A stretch of DNA of 37,400 bases from positions 1 to 37,400 of the forward strand of contig CALHNS010000006.1 of assembly GCA_938035125.1 (NCBI GenBank), given 5' to 3'. Shown here one piece after another: positions 1 through 8,789 of this stretch (positions are counted from its first letter, which is position 1; each line of letters begins with the position of its first letter). The position numbers and the translations under genes are program-made. The notes beneath the pieces were generated by a model. The model saw only the letters and a list, made by a program, of their open reading frames with translations, was not told where the DNA came from and did not search any database. This stretch comes from an uncultured Granulosicoccaceae bacterium (GTDB lineage: Bacteria; Pseudomonadota; Gammaproteobacteria; Granulosicoccales; Granulosicoccaceae).

Positions 1-459
1 GTCATTGATAAGACATCGGGCTAAAGCAACACGTTGTTGCATACCGCCAGAGAGTTGGTAGGTGGGTACATTGCCAAAGCCTTGTAACCCCACAATGTCT
101 AACCACTCTTCTACTTTCTTTTCGGTGCCTTTCTTGTTAGCACCTTTCATTCGTAAACCGAAATCTACGTTCTCGGCTACGGTAAGCCATTCAAATAAAG
201 CACCTTGTTGAAACACCATTCCACGTTCAACGCCGGGGCCGTCTATCTCGTTGGTATCTAGTGAAATAGAGCCGCCAGTGGGTCGAAGAAAACCTGCGAT
301 TATATTGAGCAGCGTGGTTTTACCGCAGCCAGAAGGCCCAAGAACGGACAGCAACTCGCCCTCTTTAAGCGTAAAGGTAACGTCCTTCAGCGCGTGCACA
401 GACTCCCCCGTAGGTGTGGTAAACACCATATTGAGGTTGTCAGAAATAAGATCAGCCAT
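1..459 (-). CDS. ABC transporter ATP-binding protein, nitrate/sulfonate/taurine type (3' part outside window)
   Basis: The first 153 codons of an ABC ATPase read leftward from an ATG at 459 and run off the window edge. The Walker A motif GPSGCGKTT lies near residue 43, the Q-loop is in VFQQGALF near residue 90, and the signature LSGGMQQR is near residue 139. Walker B and the H-loop lie beyond the edge. The motif G(P)GxxRGMVFQ followed by ALFEWLTVxENV is typical of the NrtD/SsuB/TauB group, which powers import of nitrate, sulfonates, taurine or related small solutes. The substrate cannot be decided without the permease and binding protein, which should lie to the left. The gene diverges from the lipoprotein gene across 231 bp (460-690), where I see no clear operator. 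Family call is confident; substrate is not. Confidence 0.88.
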   Translation of the reverse strand, partial: MADLISDNLNMVFTTPTGESVHALKDVTFTLKEGELLSVLGPSGCGKTTLLNIIAGFLRPTGGSISLDTNEIDGPGVERGMVFQQGALFEWLTVAENVDFGLRMKGANKKGTEKKVEEWLDIVGLQGFGNVPTYQLSGGMQQRVALARCLIND

Positions 460-690
460 TGTTATGAATTATCCACCAGCAAGTGTGGGCTCTATAGTAG
501 CCGGAACTATACTAATATTAAACCTTCAAAACGTCGCTAAATTAGCTGTACGAACGAAAGAACTGAGTCAGGTTGTTGGCTTGGACACGTTTCACGATTT
601 TTTTGGCCAAATACGTGTTTTTGGCCGAACTTTCATACACCTACTGGGTCGCAGGCCTAGCTACACTGCACAGGTTTTCAGGCTATTTAC

Positions 691-1578
691 ATGATCAGAT
701 ACCTACTTCCCTTACTACTCTTCGCAAGCCTTACGGCGTGCAGCGACGGAAGCAGCTCAAGTAGCGACCTAAGAACCGGGCGGTTTTTAGATTCAGCCGT
801 CCAAGGGCTGGCTTACCAAACCCCGACTATGAGTGGTGTTACCGATCAAGAGGGCATGTTTACCTACCGAAGCGGTGAAACCGTGGTGTTCTCCATTGGG
901 GAATTGGCGTTACCTGACGTGGCTGGCGCGCCAATAGTGACCGCGCTAGATGTATTCAACACCAGAAACCCGTTTGCTCTACCCGTCGTGAATCTAAATC
1001 GACTGCTACAAACCTTGGATGCCAATGGCGATCCGACAGATGGTATTGATTTAACCGAACTAGACGCATCCAGCACCGAAGGCCTTCAGCTGAATTTTGC
1101 TAGGAACGATTTCGACACCCAAGTGGTGAATCTAGTGGCCAATAGCGGTGGGGTAAGCACGGCGCTGATATCTTCTGCTGATGCGTCCGCCCACTTTGAG
1201 GAAACGTTGCAGGCCAATGGGCTAGGAGATTCTGGCTGCAGTTCTGATCATCCCGCGGTTGGGCGAATAGCGCAGTTTTCTACCCTAGCCCACGATGTGG
1301 TCGGAACGGTAGAGGTCATCGACGATTGCACCTTAGAAGTCACCGGCTTTGGTTATGATGGCGGCGGCCCAAACGTATTTTTCTATACCGGTATTGATGG
1401 CGATTTTCGTGGCCCAGAGGCTCAAATCACCGGCCCTCGGTTGGATGGGCAAATCTACCGAAACGATCGCTTCACCTTGCCTTTACCCTCGGGCTTAACC
1501 CTTGATGATGTGAATTCGCTCAGTGTGTGGTGCATAGACTTTCGGGCAAGTTTTGGTACGGCTATTTTTAATCGATAA
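691..1578 (+). CDS. DM13-domain lipoprotein
   Basis: A 295-residue secreted lipoprotein. The N-terminus is a lipoprotein signal with lipobox LTAC, so Cys17 would be acylated; a Ser-rich tether follows. Residues about 25-180 carry a pattern I recognise from marine gammaproteobacterial surface proteins (DSAVQGLAYQT, GVTDQEGMFTY, VNLNRLLQTLDANGDPTDGI). The C-terminal part, about 185-295, looks like a DM13 domain: H-x-V-x-G-x-V, a YDGGGPNVFF core and a closing VWCIDFRASFGTAIF. DM13 domains are thought to act in extracellular redox or electron transfer; that is family knowledge, not proof here. Cysteines at about 184, 213 and 282 could matter for this. The gene stands alone. The 214 bp after it (1579-1792) hold no convincing terminator. 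The exact function is unknown. Confidence 0.8.
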   Translation: MIRYLLPLLLFASLTACSDGSSSSSDLRTGRFLDSAVQGLAYQTPTMSGVTDQEGMFTYRSGETVVFSIGELALPDVAGAPIVTALDVFNTRNPFALPVVNLNRLLQTLDANGDPTDGIDLTELDASSTEGLQLNFARNDFDTQVVNLVANSGGVSTALISSADASAHFEETLQANGLGDSGCSSDHPAVGRIAQFSTLAHDVVGTVEVIDDCTLEVTGFGYDGGGPNVFFYTGIDGDFRGPEAQITGPRLDGQIYRNDRFTLPLPSGLTLDDVNSLSVWCIDFRASFGTAIFNR

Positions 1579-1792
1579 AAAACGGCCATTGCCACTAGAA
1601 AATAACGGTTAGTTCACATCTTTTGATGGCTCCTTGCAGCCAGCATGGCTTTCACTAGTTCCGTTACTTGCCTCGTTTTCACATTAATAGGGTCTATAAA
1701 GCATTTTGGCCCCCATTCACAACGCCTGACTCCCGTCCAGCGTTTAAGAAATCAACCTTTGTTGCCGTTAAATTCGTTGGAGGGACTCTGAG

Positions 1793-3517
1793 GTGGATGA
1801 GTCAATTTTTTATGCTGTTGCAAGGGCACATAAACCAGTGTTTAACAAGTTAGATCAAATCGAAAACAAGATGAAGGCGCAAATGGGCGTTTTGCTTGCT
1901 TTTTTTGCTATCACCACATTAGCGCTAACGCCCGCCCTATACCGTTCAGTGGCAGGCATCTGCGCACTGGTATTACTGGTGTTGGCAACCGCTGCGATAG
2001 CGCTGATAAGCCACAAATTGATGGCTCAGATAAAGAACAACGAAGCGCTTGCCAAGAACAATGCCGAGCTAGAAGCCACCAGCGGCGAAGAAACTCATGC
2101 GGCCATGCACGATCCGCTTACCGGCGCTGCAAATCGACGCCAGTTCGAACAACGTTTAGACGAATTGGTATCTGAAGAGAATCCTAGCCATGTGTTAATG
2201 ATGTTGGATTTGGATCGATTTAAGCCGGTTAATGATCTTTACGGTCATGCGGCAGGTGATGCCTTATTAAAAGAAATCACGGCGGGTTTGCACAAACTGG
2301 TTAGCCCAAAAGATACGGTTGCTCGACTAGGCGGTGATGAATTTGCAATTCTTTTACGTTCGACTTCGCCTCAGATATCCGATGCGGTTGCCTTGCGAGC
2401 TTTAGAATTTGTTATTAAGTTTCGCCTTAACTGGCAAGGTCAACGAATCAGCGTAGGCACCAGTATCGGTATCGTGAATATCGATAAGCCTGGACTTTCT
2501 GGCGCTGATTTAATGTCGGTGGCTGATGAAGCGTTGTATGCGGCGAAAGAAGCCGGACGCGGAGTGGCGTTTGTTGCCATTCAAGGCGAGGCGGGAAGCC
2601 CTGCGACGTTCGAGCCTATCAAAGGCAGTGCTCCTGCTGTTGAGCCAACCAAAAGCGCAAGAAGCCACGAACCCGAAGATGGGCGTAAACAAGAATTGTT
2701 TGGCTGTGTGATTGCTAAACTGGGTTCGGTTCCAGATCCTGTAGATAGCCGTTCTGGTTCTCGCAGCCGTCACGAAGTCAGTCAGTGGATCTTAACTGAG
2801 CCTCGTACCATCGGTGACAGCAACTCCCCAGGTATGCGTATTCGCGAAATCATTGACGATGCGTCTGCTCGTGGAGACGGTGGTGCCGATTTAGCGCGCT
2901 GGATGTTGGTGCATGCGTTGAATTCTGCATCACGCTTTGAATCATCAGATATTGATCGCTTTGGTTTTGTACTGCCAATCCCGGCACAAGCGGTGGTTAC
3001 CGTTCCAGCGCTGGCTGAAGAACTGATGCGCATCAACGCGTTATCTCACCAACCCATTCGGAATTTAAAATTCTTGCTGTACAACTTGGGCCCTGTTTAT
3101 AACGCACCTGAAATTGGTAGCTTCCAAGAACGATTGGCCGTTAGTGGTGTTGGTATAGCTTACGAACTGCGTTCCAGCACATTGGATGCGTTAGCACCGC
3201 TTCACCGGGTAGATTTTGATGAAGTGTATTTAGCTCGTGAGCTTAGCCGTAACTTACGTGCAGGCACACCGGCTTACACAGCGCTTGAGTCGTTACTGAC
3301 CATCACTAAGCAGAAACAGACCGATGTGATTGCTTCCGCTGTGGATACCAAAGAAGAGGTGCAACACATGGCTTCCATGGGCATTCGCCGATTTGCAGGA
3401 CCTTTCGTTGGCGAACCTTTAGTACTGCATGACACGCTAGAGAAATTGCAAAAAGGCACCAAAGCCGCCGCGAATGATAAAAACAACGACGGCGATCAAT
3501 GGAAAAAATCAGCATAA
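1793..3517 (+). CDS. Membrane diguanylate cyclase (GGDEF) with degenerate EAL domain
   Basis: 574 residues starting at a GTG; GGAGGG at 1779-1784 sits 8 nt upstream and fixes this start. Two hydrophobic segments (about 33-48 and 54-75) anchor it in the inner membrane, followed by a short helical linker. The GGDEF domain (about 105-265) is intact: HDPLTGAANRR, LDLDRFKPVND, RLGGDEFAILL and DEALYAAKEAGRG. This predicts c-di-GMP synthesis from two GTP. The inhibitory I-site RxxD is absent: the residues at that place are SPKD. The last 240 residues have the outline of an EAL phosphodiesterase, but the Glu-Ala-Leu motif, the DDFGTG metal loop and the AEGVET motif are lost (ASAVDT remains of the last). 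The EAL part is therefore probably a binding or regulatory module rather than an enzyme. The gene is monocistronic and convergent with the dehydrogenase gene. Confidence 0.88.
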   Translation: MDESIFYAVARAHKPVFNKLDQIENKMKAQMGVLLAFFAITTLALTPALYRSVAGICALVLLVLATAAIALISHKLMAQIKNNEALAKNNAELEATSGEETHAAMHDPLTGAANRRQFEQRLDELVSEENPSHVLMMLDLDRFKPVNDLYGHAAGDALLKEITAGLHKLVSPKDTVARLGGDEFAILLRSTSPQISDAVALRALEFVIKFRLNWQGQRISVGTSIGIVNIDKPGLSGADLMSVADEALYAAKEAGRGVAFVAIQGEAGSPATFEPIKGSAPAVEPTKSARSHEPEDGRKQELFGCVIAKLGSVPDPVDSRSGSRSRHEVSQWILTEPRTIGDSNSPGMRIREIIDDASARGDGGADLARWMLVHALNSASRFESSDIDRFGFVLPIPAQAVVTVPALAEELMRINALSHQPIRNLKFLLYNLGPVYNAPEIGSFQERLAVSGVGIAYELRSSTLDALAPLHRVDFDEVYLARELSRNLRAGTPAYTALESLLTITKQKQTDVIASAVDTKEEVQHMASMGIRRFAGPFVGEPLVLHDTLEKLQKGTKAAANDKNNDGDQWKKSA

Positions 3518-3569
3518 GGCCTTCCGCCCTACACTGATTCTTTTTACCGCTTTCTACTAACGATTCCAG

Positions 3570-3602
3570 CTTAGGCGCAGGTAACTATCACCTGCCCCTA
3601 GG
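3570..3602. terminator. Bidirectional hairpin between convergent genes
   Basis: CTTAGG-C-GCAGGT, a 7-nt loop, then ACCTGC-C-CCTAGG forms two 6-bp helices separated by one C-C mismatch, including one G-T pair. It lies between the stop of the GGDEF gene (3517) and the stop of the dehydrogenase gene (3612). On the plus strand it is followed by a short TTTT within 10 nt. The minus side lacks a good U-tract, so termination is likely but may be weaker in that direction. Confidence 0.6.
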
Positions 3603-3611
3603 CTTATCGTT

Positions 3612-6038
3612 TTACGCATCCGCTCGTGGACGTTCGTTCGTCGGATCGAATAAAGGCTCGGCACCTACTGTGGCATCACGCCAGGTTCCAAACACCTTAA
3701 CTTGCACCTTGGCACCTTCTTTAGCCAAGCTGGTTTTTAAATAACCCAGTGCAATGCTTCGCTCTAAACAGTGACCATAGCCACCGGATGTCACGTAGCC
3801 CACGATCTCATCACCTTGGCGAATGGGGGATCCGTAAAGTGCTTCTGTTTTACCTTCATCAAGCAATAGCGGTACAAACACATCTGGCAATCCGGCATCA
3901 AGTTCAGCTTGTATCGCGTCCTTACCAATAAACGAAGGCTTATCTAAATTAACGAAGCGATCTAGCCCAGAACGTAATGGTGAGTACTCATGGTCAAGCT
4001 CGACTTTCCAGGCTCGATAGCATTTTTCTAAACGCATGGATTCCATGGCGTACATACCAAAGTCTCTGATATCGAATTCAGATCCTGCATCCATCAGCGC
4101 ATCGTATACGGCTAACGTATCAGATGGGTTAACGTGCAGCTCCCAACCCAATTCACCGACGTAGTTAACACGCAGTGCTCGAATGTTTGCGTTACCGATT
4201 TGCAGTGATTGATAACTTAACCAAGGGAACGATTTGTTGTCTAACCCTGCGTTGGTTAGTTTTTGCAATACCTTTCTAGAATCGGGGCCAGCAATAACCA
4301 GCGTATCCCAATCGCGCGTAATATCACTAAGTTCAATACTGTGCTCGGACGGTAAGTGTTCTTGTAACCACTGCATATCGTGCCATTTCGCAGCCGCCGC
4401 CGTTATTAACAGAAAGTGATCTTCGGCTAATCGGGTAATGGTCATTTCGCACATCACACCGCCATCGGGTGCGCAGAAGTACGACAGTGTTAAACGATTC
4501 AATTTCGGTAAGTTACCGGCAATAAGAGAATCTAACCAATCAGCAGAGCCTGCACCCTTCACTTCGTATTTCGAGAACCCACCTAAATCAAGCACACCCA
4601 CTTTCGAGCGCACATGACGGCATTCATCACCCACACGATCAAACCAGTGTTCATGGTGATAGCTAGGCTTAGCTTCAGCGGTATCACCGTCTTTTGGAAA
4701 CCACGTTGCACGTTCCCAACCACCACGAGCACCGAACTGCGCACCCTTCTCTTTTAAGCGTTCGAACACTGGTGTGGTTAATGCTGGACGCCCTGCTGGC
4801 CACTCATCGTGTGGAAACGCAATGGCGTATTCGTTTTGATACAACTCAGTGGCACGGGCCACCACGTATTTTTGATCAGCGTATTCTGTGTAACGGCGAG
4901 GATCGGTAACCCAAAGATCCCACTCTGGTTTTCCGTGCATAACGTATTCAGCAATTGACTTACCGGCACCACCGCCTTGGCAAACCCCAAAACTGAAACT
5001 GTTGCAATGGAAGAAATTCGGTAATCCGAATGCAGGCCCAATGTACGGTAAACCATCCGGTGCATATGGGATGGGGCCATTGATGACACGCTGCACGCCC
5101 ACGCTACCAAGAATAGGCATACGCTCAATCGCTTTTTCGATGTACCACTCTAGGCGATCTAAATCATCGGGGTACAGTTCGTAGGCAAAGTTTTCAGGTA
5201 CTTTCCCATCAGCCCAGTGAGGTGTTGCGCCCCATTCATAAGGCCCTAAAATTAAGCCTTGTTTTTCTTGACGTAAGTAATACGAATCATCTGGATCGCG
5301 CACTAATGGCATAAGATCAGTGGCCGCTTCCAATTCAGGAATCGCTTCTGTTACCAAGTATTGGTGTTCCATGGTGGCTATGGGTAAAAATTTACCGGCC
5401 ATATCCGACACTTCATGCCCACGATAACCGCCTGCGTTTACGATGTACTCGCAAGTGATGTCACCTTTGTCGGTCTTCACCAACCATTCATTATTTTTGG
5501 TGCGTTCGAACGCGGTAACACGCGTAAAGCGATTAATTTCAGCACCCATTGCTCGAGCTTTAGACGCTAATGCTTGAGTTAACTGGCTAGGGTCGATGTC
5601 GCCATCGTTTGGATCCCAAAGCGCACCCACTAAGTCATGATCTTCTAAAAACGGGTTACGCTTTTTCATCTCAGCGGTGTCGATCAGCTCATAGCCAAAA
5701 TCCATGGCGTTTGCCATCGCGGCAACGTGTTCAAACTCTTCCCAGCGCGATTGATTCTGCGCTAATCGGATAGAACCCGTTTGGTGATAAGCGAATGGAT
5801 AATCTTCTTGGTTATGCAATTCTGCGTACAGCTGTGTGCTGTAGTACTGCAGCTTCAACATGTTCCGCGATGAGGAGAACGTGGGAATATTGCCCGCAGC
5901 GTGCCAGGTGGAACCCGATGTTAATTCATCCAATTCAACCAATACGCAGTCGGTCCAACCGTTCTTTGCCAGATGGTAGAGGGTACTGGCACCAACCACA
6001 CCGCCACCGATGACGACGACTCGAGCATTAGATTTCAC
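3612..6038 (-). CDS. FAD-dependent dehydrogenase with GcvT domain (dimethylglycine/sarcosine dehydrogenase family)
   Basis: 808 residues from a GTG start at 6038, with AGGAG placed 6-7 nt upstream. The N-terminal DAO-type FAD fold starts with VVIGGGVVGASTLYHL (8-23). The motif GSTWHAAG contains His46, the position that carries covalent FAD in dimethylglycine and sarcosine dehydrogenases. An FAO-type linker follows at about 375-430, then aminomethyltransferase GcvT N and C domains at about 435-800, which bind tetrahydrofolate and take up the one-carbon unit. Length and order match the mitochondrial DMGDH/SARDH class. The expected reaction is oxidative N-demethylation giving formaldehyde or 5,10-methylene-THF; the true substrate (dimethylglycine, sarcosine or another N-methyl compound) is inference. 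It lies 14 bp after the MttB-like gene and is almost surely cotranscribed with it. Confidence 0.87.
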   Translation of the reverse strand: MKSNARVVVIGGGVVGASTLYHLAKNGWTDCVLVELDELTSGSTWHAAGNIPTFSSSRNMLKLQYYSTQLYAELHNQEDYPFAYHQTGSIRLAQNQSRWEEFEHVAAMANAMDFGYELIDTAEMKKRNPFLEDHDLVGALWDPNDGDIDPSQLTQALASKARAMGAEINRFTRVTAFERTKNNEWLVKTDKGDITCEYIVNAGGYRGHEVSDMAGKFLPIATMEHQYLVTEAIPELEAATDLMPLVRDPDDSYYLRQEKQGLILGPYEWGATPHWADGKVPENFAYELYPDDLDRLEWYIEKAIERMPILGSVGVQRVINGPIPYAPDGLPYIGPAFGLPNFFHCNSFSFGVCQGGGAGKSIAEYVMHGKPEWDLWVTDPRRYTEYADQKYVVARATELYQNEYAIAFPHDEWPAGRPALTTPVFERLKEKGAQFGARGGWERATWFPKDGDTAEAKPSYHHEHWFDRVGDECRHVRSKVGVLDLGGFSKYEVKGAGSADWLDSLIAGNLPKLNRLTLSYFCAPDGGVMCEMTITRLAEDHFLLITAAAAKWHDMQWLQEHLPSEHSIELSDITRDWDTLVIAGPDSRKVLQKLTNAGLDNKSFPWLSYQSLQIGNANIRALRVNYVGELGWELHVNPSDTLAVYDALMDAGSEFDIRDFGMYAMESMRLEKCYRAWKVELDHEYSPLRSGLDRFVNLDKPSFIGKDAIQAELDAGLPDVFVPLLLDEGKTEALYGSPIRQGDEIVGYVTSGGYGHCLERSIALGYLKTSLAKEGAKVQVKVFGTWRDATVGAEPLFDPTNERPRADA

Positions 6039-6052
6039 GCAAAACTCCTAAA

Positions 6053-7609
6053 TTAACTGGTCGCTGTGCTGCGATCAAACAACACATTAAATTCTTTTCG
6101 TATCTGAGCATCGGCTTCCTCCGACACATGAGCAGGATGATGCGTCGCCAGCACCTCATCCACACGCTTTCGTGCGTTAGCTATCAGTTCGGGCTTGTCC
6201 TGCTCTACCCATTCTTTCGGGCTGGTGCGATCACCCACCTCGGGATAGATGTACTCTTTTTGCATTAAATCGAGCGTTTGGCCATGGCCTAAAAAGTGTG
6301 AAGGCCCATCGACACACACATCGCGCATTGCCTCTAACGATAACGTTTCATCGTTAACCTCAATGCCGCGAACCGTTCGATTTATCGCACCCAGCATATC
6401 GTTGTCGATAACCATGCTTTCATAGCTGCAGCCTAGCAATGAGGCGTGCATACCGGCCGATTCGTAAACCAGATTCGCCCCACTGTGGGCGGCCAAGGTA
6501 ACGGTGTATCCTTTTTCAAATCCGGACTGCGCATCGGGTAATTTCGCATCGGTCATGCCAGCTGCAATACCAGTGGGTAGATCGTAGTAACGCCCCATTT
6601 GACCACAAGCTGCCATCAACACCGCTTGCTCGCCACTGCCGCCACTCATCGCACCGGTGCGTAAATCGGATACGAACGGCCAAGTACCCCACATAGCCGG
6701 ATGTTTTGGCACCATCAGATTAACCCACACCAATCCAGCCAACACTTCGGCAACCTCTTGCACCACACTGCCCGCTAAGGCCGCTGGGCTGGTTGCACCC
6801 GCTTGGCCAGCAGCAAGCAATAACACAGGCATGCCGCCGTGCACAGCCACTTCCATGCACGCACAGGCATCTTCTGCAAAACGTAACGGCGGCACCACAA
6901 AACAATTGGATTGGCTTACAAAGGGACGTTTTCGCCACTCTTTTTCACCACCAGCCATTACGTGCAGCATTTTTAATGATTCGGTAACGTGTTCTGGCAT
7001 TACCCAACTGCTGCCCACATGCTTGGATGTGCCTGACACCGCAGCGTAACAAGTATTGAAATCCATATCGGCAGGGTCAGCCACGTCACGCGCGACTAAA
7101 CAACGTTGGAAGTAATGAATGTGGTCGAGCTGATCAACCAAACGCGCCATGTCGTACAGATCTTTTAAATGAGACTCACGGTATTCTTTGTTTTCAATAT
7201 CAACGATGTGAACAGCAGCACCCGCTGTGCCGAAGTAAACTTTGTTGCCCGACACTTCCATATCGTGTTTCGGGTCTTGCCCGTGTAATACAAAATTTCT
7301 TGCGCAATTGGCGATGGTGTCTTCCACCAGCGAACGCGGGAAATACAAACGACCGTCTTTATAGGTGCCGCCTGCTTTAGTAACCGCATCGATACAGGAA
7401 GGTATGGCTTGAGATAAGCCAATCTTTTCCAAGGTTTCCATGACGGCTTCGTTCACTTTTGCCACGTCGGCATCGGCTAAAGGTCGAAAACCTCCACCAC
7501 TCATGCCTGGGCGAACCGCTCTATCTTCTTCAGCCAAAGGGGCGGCTCTTAACGCACGCTTTGCAGCTCTTGCGCCGCGTCGACGGTTGGGTGCTGGGGT
7601 ATCACTCAT
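6053..7609 (-). CDS. MttB-superfamily (trimethylamine methyltransferase-like) protein, non-pyrrolysine
   Basis: 518 residues from an ATG with an excellent ribosome site (GGAGGT, 7 nt upstream). A basic N-terminal tail (RRRGARAAKRALR) precedes the TIM-barrel methyltransferase domain, as is usual in proteobacterial members. Family-like stretches include FGTAGAAVHIVD, GGSGEQAVLMAACGQMGRYYDLP and SAGMHASLLGCSYESMVIDNDMLG. The reading frame has no internal TAG, so unlike archaeal MttB it needs no pyrrolysine. Characterised non-Pyl relatives (MtgB and others) demethylate glycine betaine, proline betaine, carnitine or butyrobetaine and pass the methyl group to a corrinoid protein. No corrinoid protein or reductive activator lies in the window. 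The downstream dehydrogenase suggests a quaternary amine is taken down to dimethyl and monomethyl stages. The actual substrate and methyl acceptor are unknown. Confidence 0.85.
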   Translation of the reverse strand: MSDTPAPNRRRGARAAKRALRAAPLAEEDRAVRPGMSGGGFRPLADADVAKVNEAVMETLEKIGLSQAIPSCIDAVTKAGGTYKDGRLYFPRSLVEDTIANCARNFVLHGQDPKHDMEVSGNKVYFGTAGAAVHIVDIENKEYRESHLKDLYDMARLVDQLDHIHYFQRCLVARDVADPADMDFNTCYAAVSGTSKHVGSSWVMPEHVTESLKMLHVMAGGEKEWRKRPFVSQSNCFVVPPLRFAEDACACMEVAVHGGMPVLLLAAGQAGATSPAALAGSVVQEVAEVLAGLVWVNLMVPKHPAMWGTWPFVSDLRTGAMSGGSGEQAVLMAACGQMGRYYDLPTGIAAGMTDAKLPDAQSGFEKGYTVTLAAHSGANLVYESAGMHASLLGCSYESMVIDNDMLGAINRTVRGIEVNDETLSLEAMRDVCVDGPSHFLGHGQTLDLMQKEYIYPEVGDRTSPKEWVEQDKPELIANARKRVDEVLATHHPAHVSEEADAQIRKEFNVLFDRSTATS

Positions 7610-7633
7610 GAACTAGACCTCCACGATCCAAGG

Positions 7634-7668
7634 TTGCCAATTTTTGGCAATGAGAGCATTTTTATGCT
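7634..7668. promoter_or_regulatory. Pair of inverted repeats upstream of the MttB-like gene
   Basis: Between the regulator stop (7740) and the methyltransferase start (7609) lie a perfect 7-bp dyad with a 3-nt centre, TTGCCAA-TTT-TTGGCAA (7634-7650), and a second dyad, AGCAT-TTTT-ATGCT (7655-7668). Both are AT-centred and sit 25-60 bp before the start codon, where an operator or activator site would be. The neighbouring GlxA/AraC-type regulator is the natural candidate ligand. I found no convincing -35/-10 pair here. Function is inferred. Confidence 0.4.
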
Positions 7669-7739
7669 TCTAGTTCGATTATTGACCTCAATAGCGCTAC
7701 TGGAAGGGTATTCAGCGACTTAAAACGGCGTTGAAACGA

Positions 7740-8753
7740 CTAATTCTTATCGCTGCGTCGCTGTCCTAGATGTTGTTGCCGAAGATCGGTTGGACTAAGG
7801 CCGAAGTAGGCTCTAAAACGCTTGGAAAAATGATCAGCTGAGCTAAACCCAGAAGCATCCGCAATTTCCAAAACTGACATGCTGGTTTGTAATAGCAAAT
7901 CACGTCCTGCCCGTAAACGAATTTGCTGATAATGCATCGTGGGCGTGGCATCTAAGTGAGCCCTAAATAACCGCTCTAATTGACGCTTGGACAGGTTCAC
8001 CATATTCGCCAACTCCTCGCTTCTTAGCGGGGTATCGATATTGGCTTCCATGAGTTCAATCGCGCTGACAAGCTTAGGATGAAAAATGCCATCGCGCTCT
8101 ACCACACTCATGCGCTGCGACTCATTGGAATTACGAATGGTGTTGTGAAGAAACAATTCGGCCGCTTTGGTGGCAAGATCTTGGCCGTGGTCGTTACCCA
8201 CGATGGTAAGCATCATGTCTAAGGCCGCATCGCCGCCTGAACAGGTAAACAAACTGCCATCGATTTCAAACAGTTCGTTCGATACTTTAAGCTGATTAAA
8301 TTCTTGCCTGAATCCAGGCATGTTTTCCCAGTGAACGGTGCAGCGCCGCGAACCAATAATGTTGGCCCTGGCTAATAGGTAGCTGCCGGTATCCAATGCC
8401 CCCATTCTGACACCACGCCCGCTTAAGCGTCGTAGCGCTCGAAGTACATTGGGGCTGCTAGCAGGCTGTGGGTTGTGAGGGCCGCACACAATGAGCCGAT
8501 CCAGTTTCCATTCATCGCTGAAGGTGTCATTAACCGATAAGGACAATCCGTTAGAGGCAAGAACCGGTTGACCGGATTCACTGAACAACTGCCAGCTGTA
8601 CAGGTGTTCATTGCTGTAACGGTTGGCTGCCCGCATGGGCTCAAGGGAGGAGATAAACGGCAACATCGCGAAGGTGTCGCACAGTAAAAACCCTACATGG
8701 ATTTTGCCTCGCCCGTGGTGCACACCGAGTGTTTCAAGCGAGTTAGCTTCCAT
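7740..8753 (-). CDS. GlxA/GbdR-type AraC-family transcriptional regulator
   Basis: 337 residues. The N-terminal half (about 18-190) is a DJ-1/PfpI-like ligand domain (HVGFLLCDTFAMLPFISSLEPMRAANR and CSGGDAALDMML). The C-terminal half (about 225-330) is an AraC double helix-turn-helix, with LSKRQLERLFRAHL and IADASGFSSADHFSKRFRAYFGLSPTDLR. This architecture is that of GbdR, CdhR and SouR, activators of glycine betaine, carnitine and sarcosine catabolism in Pseudomonas. The next two genes act on methylated amines, which fits such a role well. It starts 36 nt after the tRNA-Ser 3' end with a weak ribosome site and no clear terminator in between, so it may be reached by transcription from the tRNA promoter. 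The inducer is not deducible. Confidence 0.88.
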   Translation of the reverse strand: MEANSLETLGVHHGRGKIHVGFLLCDTFAMLPFISSLEPMRAANRYSNEHLYSWQLFSESGQPVLASNGLSLSVNDTFSDEWKLDRLIVCGPHNPQPASSPNVLRALRRLSGRGVRMGALDTGSYLLARANIIGSRRCTVHWENMPGFRQEFNQLKVSNELFEIDGSLFTCSGGDAALDMMLTIVGNDHGQDLATKAAELFLHNTIRNSNESQRMSVVERDGIFHPKLVSAIELMEANIDTPLRSEELANMVNLSKRQLERLFRAHLDATPTMHYQQIRLRAGRDLLLQTSMSVLEIADASGFSSADHFSKRFRAYFGLSPTDLRQQHLGQRRSDKN

Positions 8754-8789
8754 AGAATTCTGCTAGGTGAACACAATCGAAGAGACTAA

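Noticed and set aside
251..694. Plus-strand open frame (147 codons) opposite the ABC ATPase and its upstream region
   Set aside because: Mostly antisense to a clear ATPase gene; no ribosome site, signal or domain.
6053..7609. Possible pyrrolysine-containing MttB
   Set aside because: The frame has no in-frame TAG and is complete at family length, so no amber read-through is needed.
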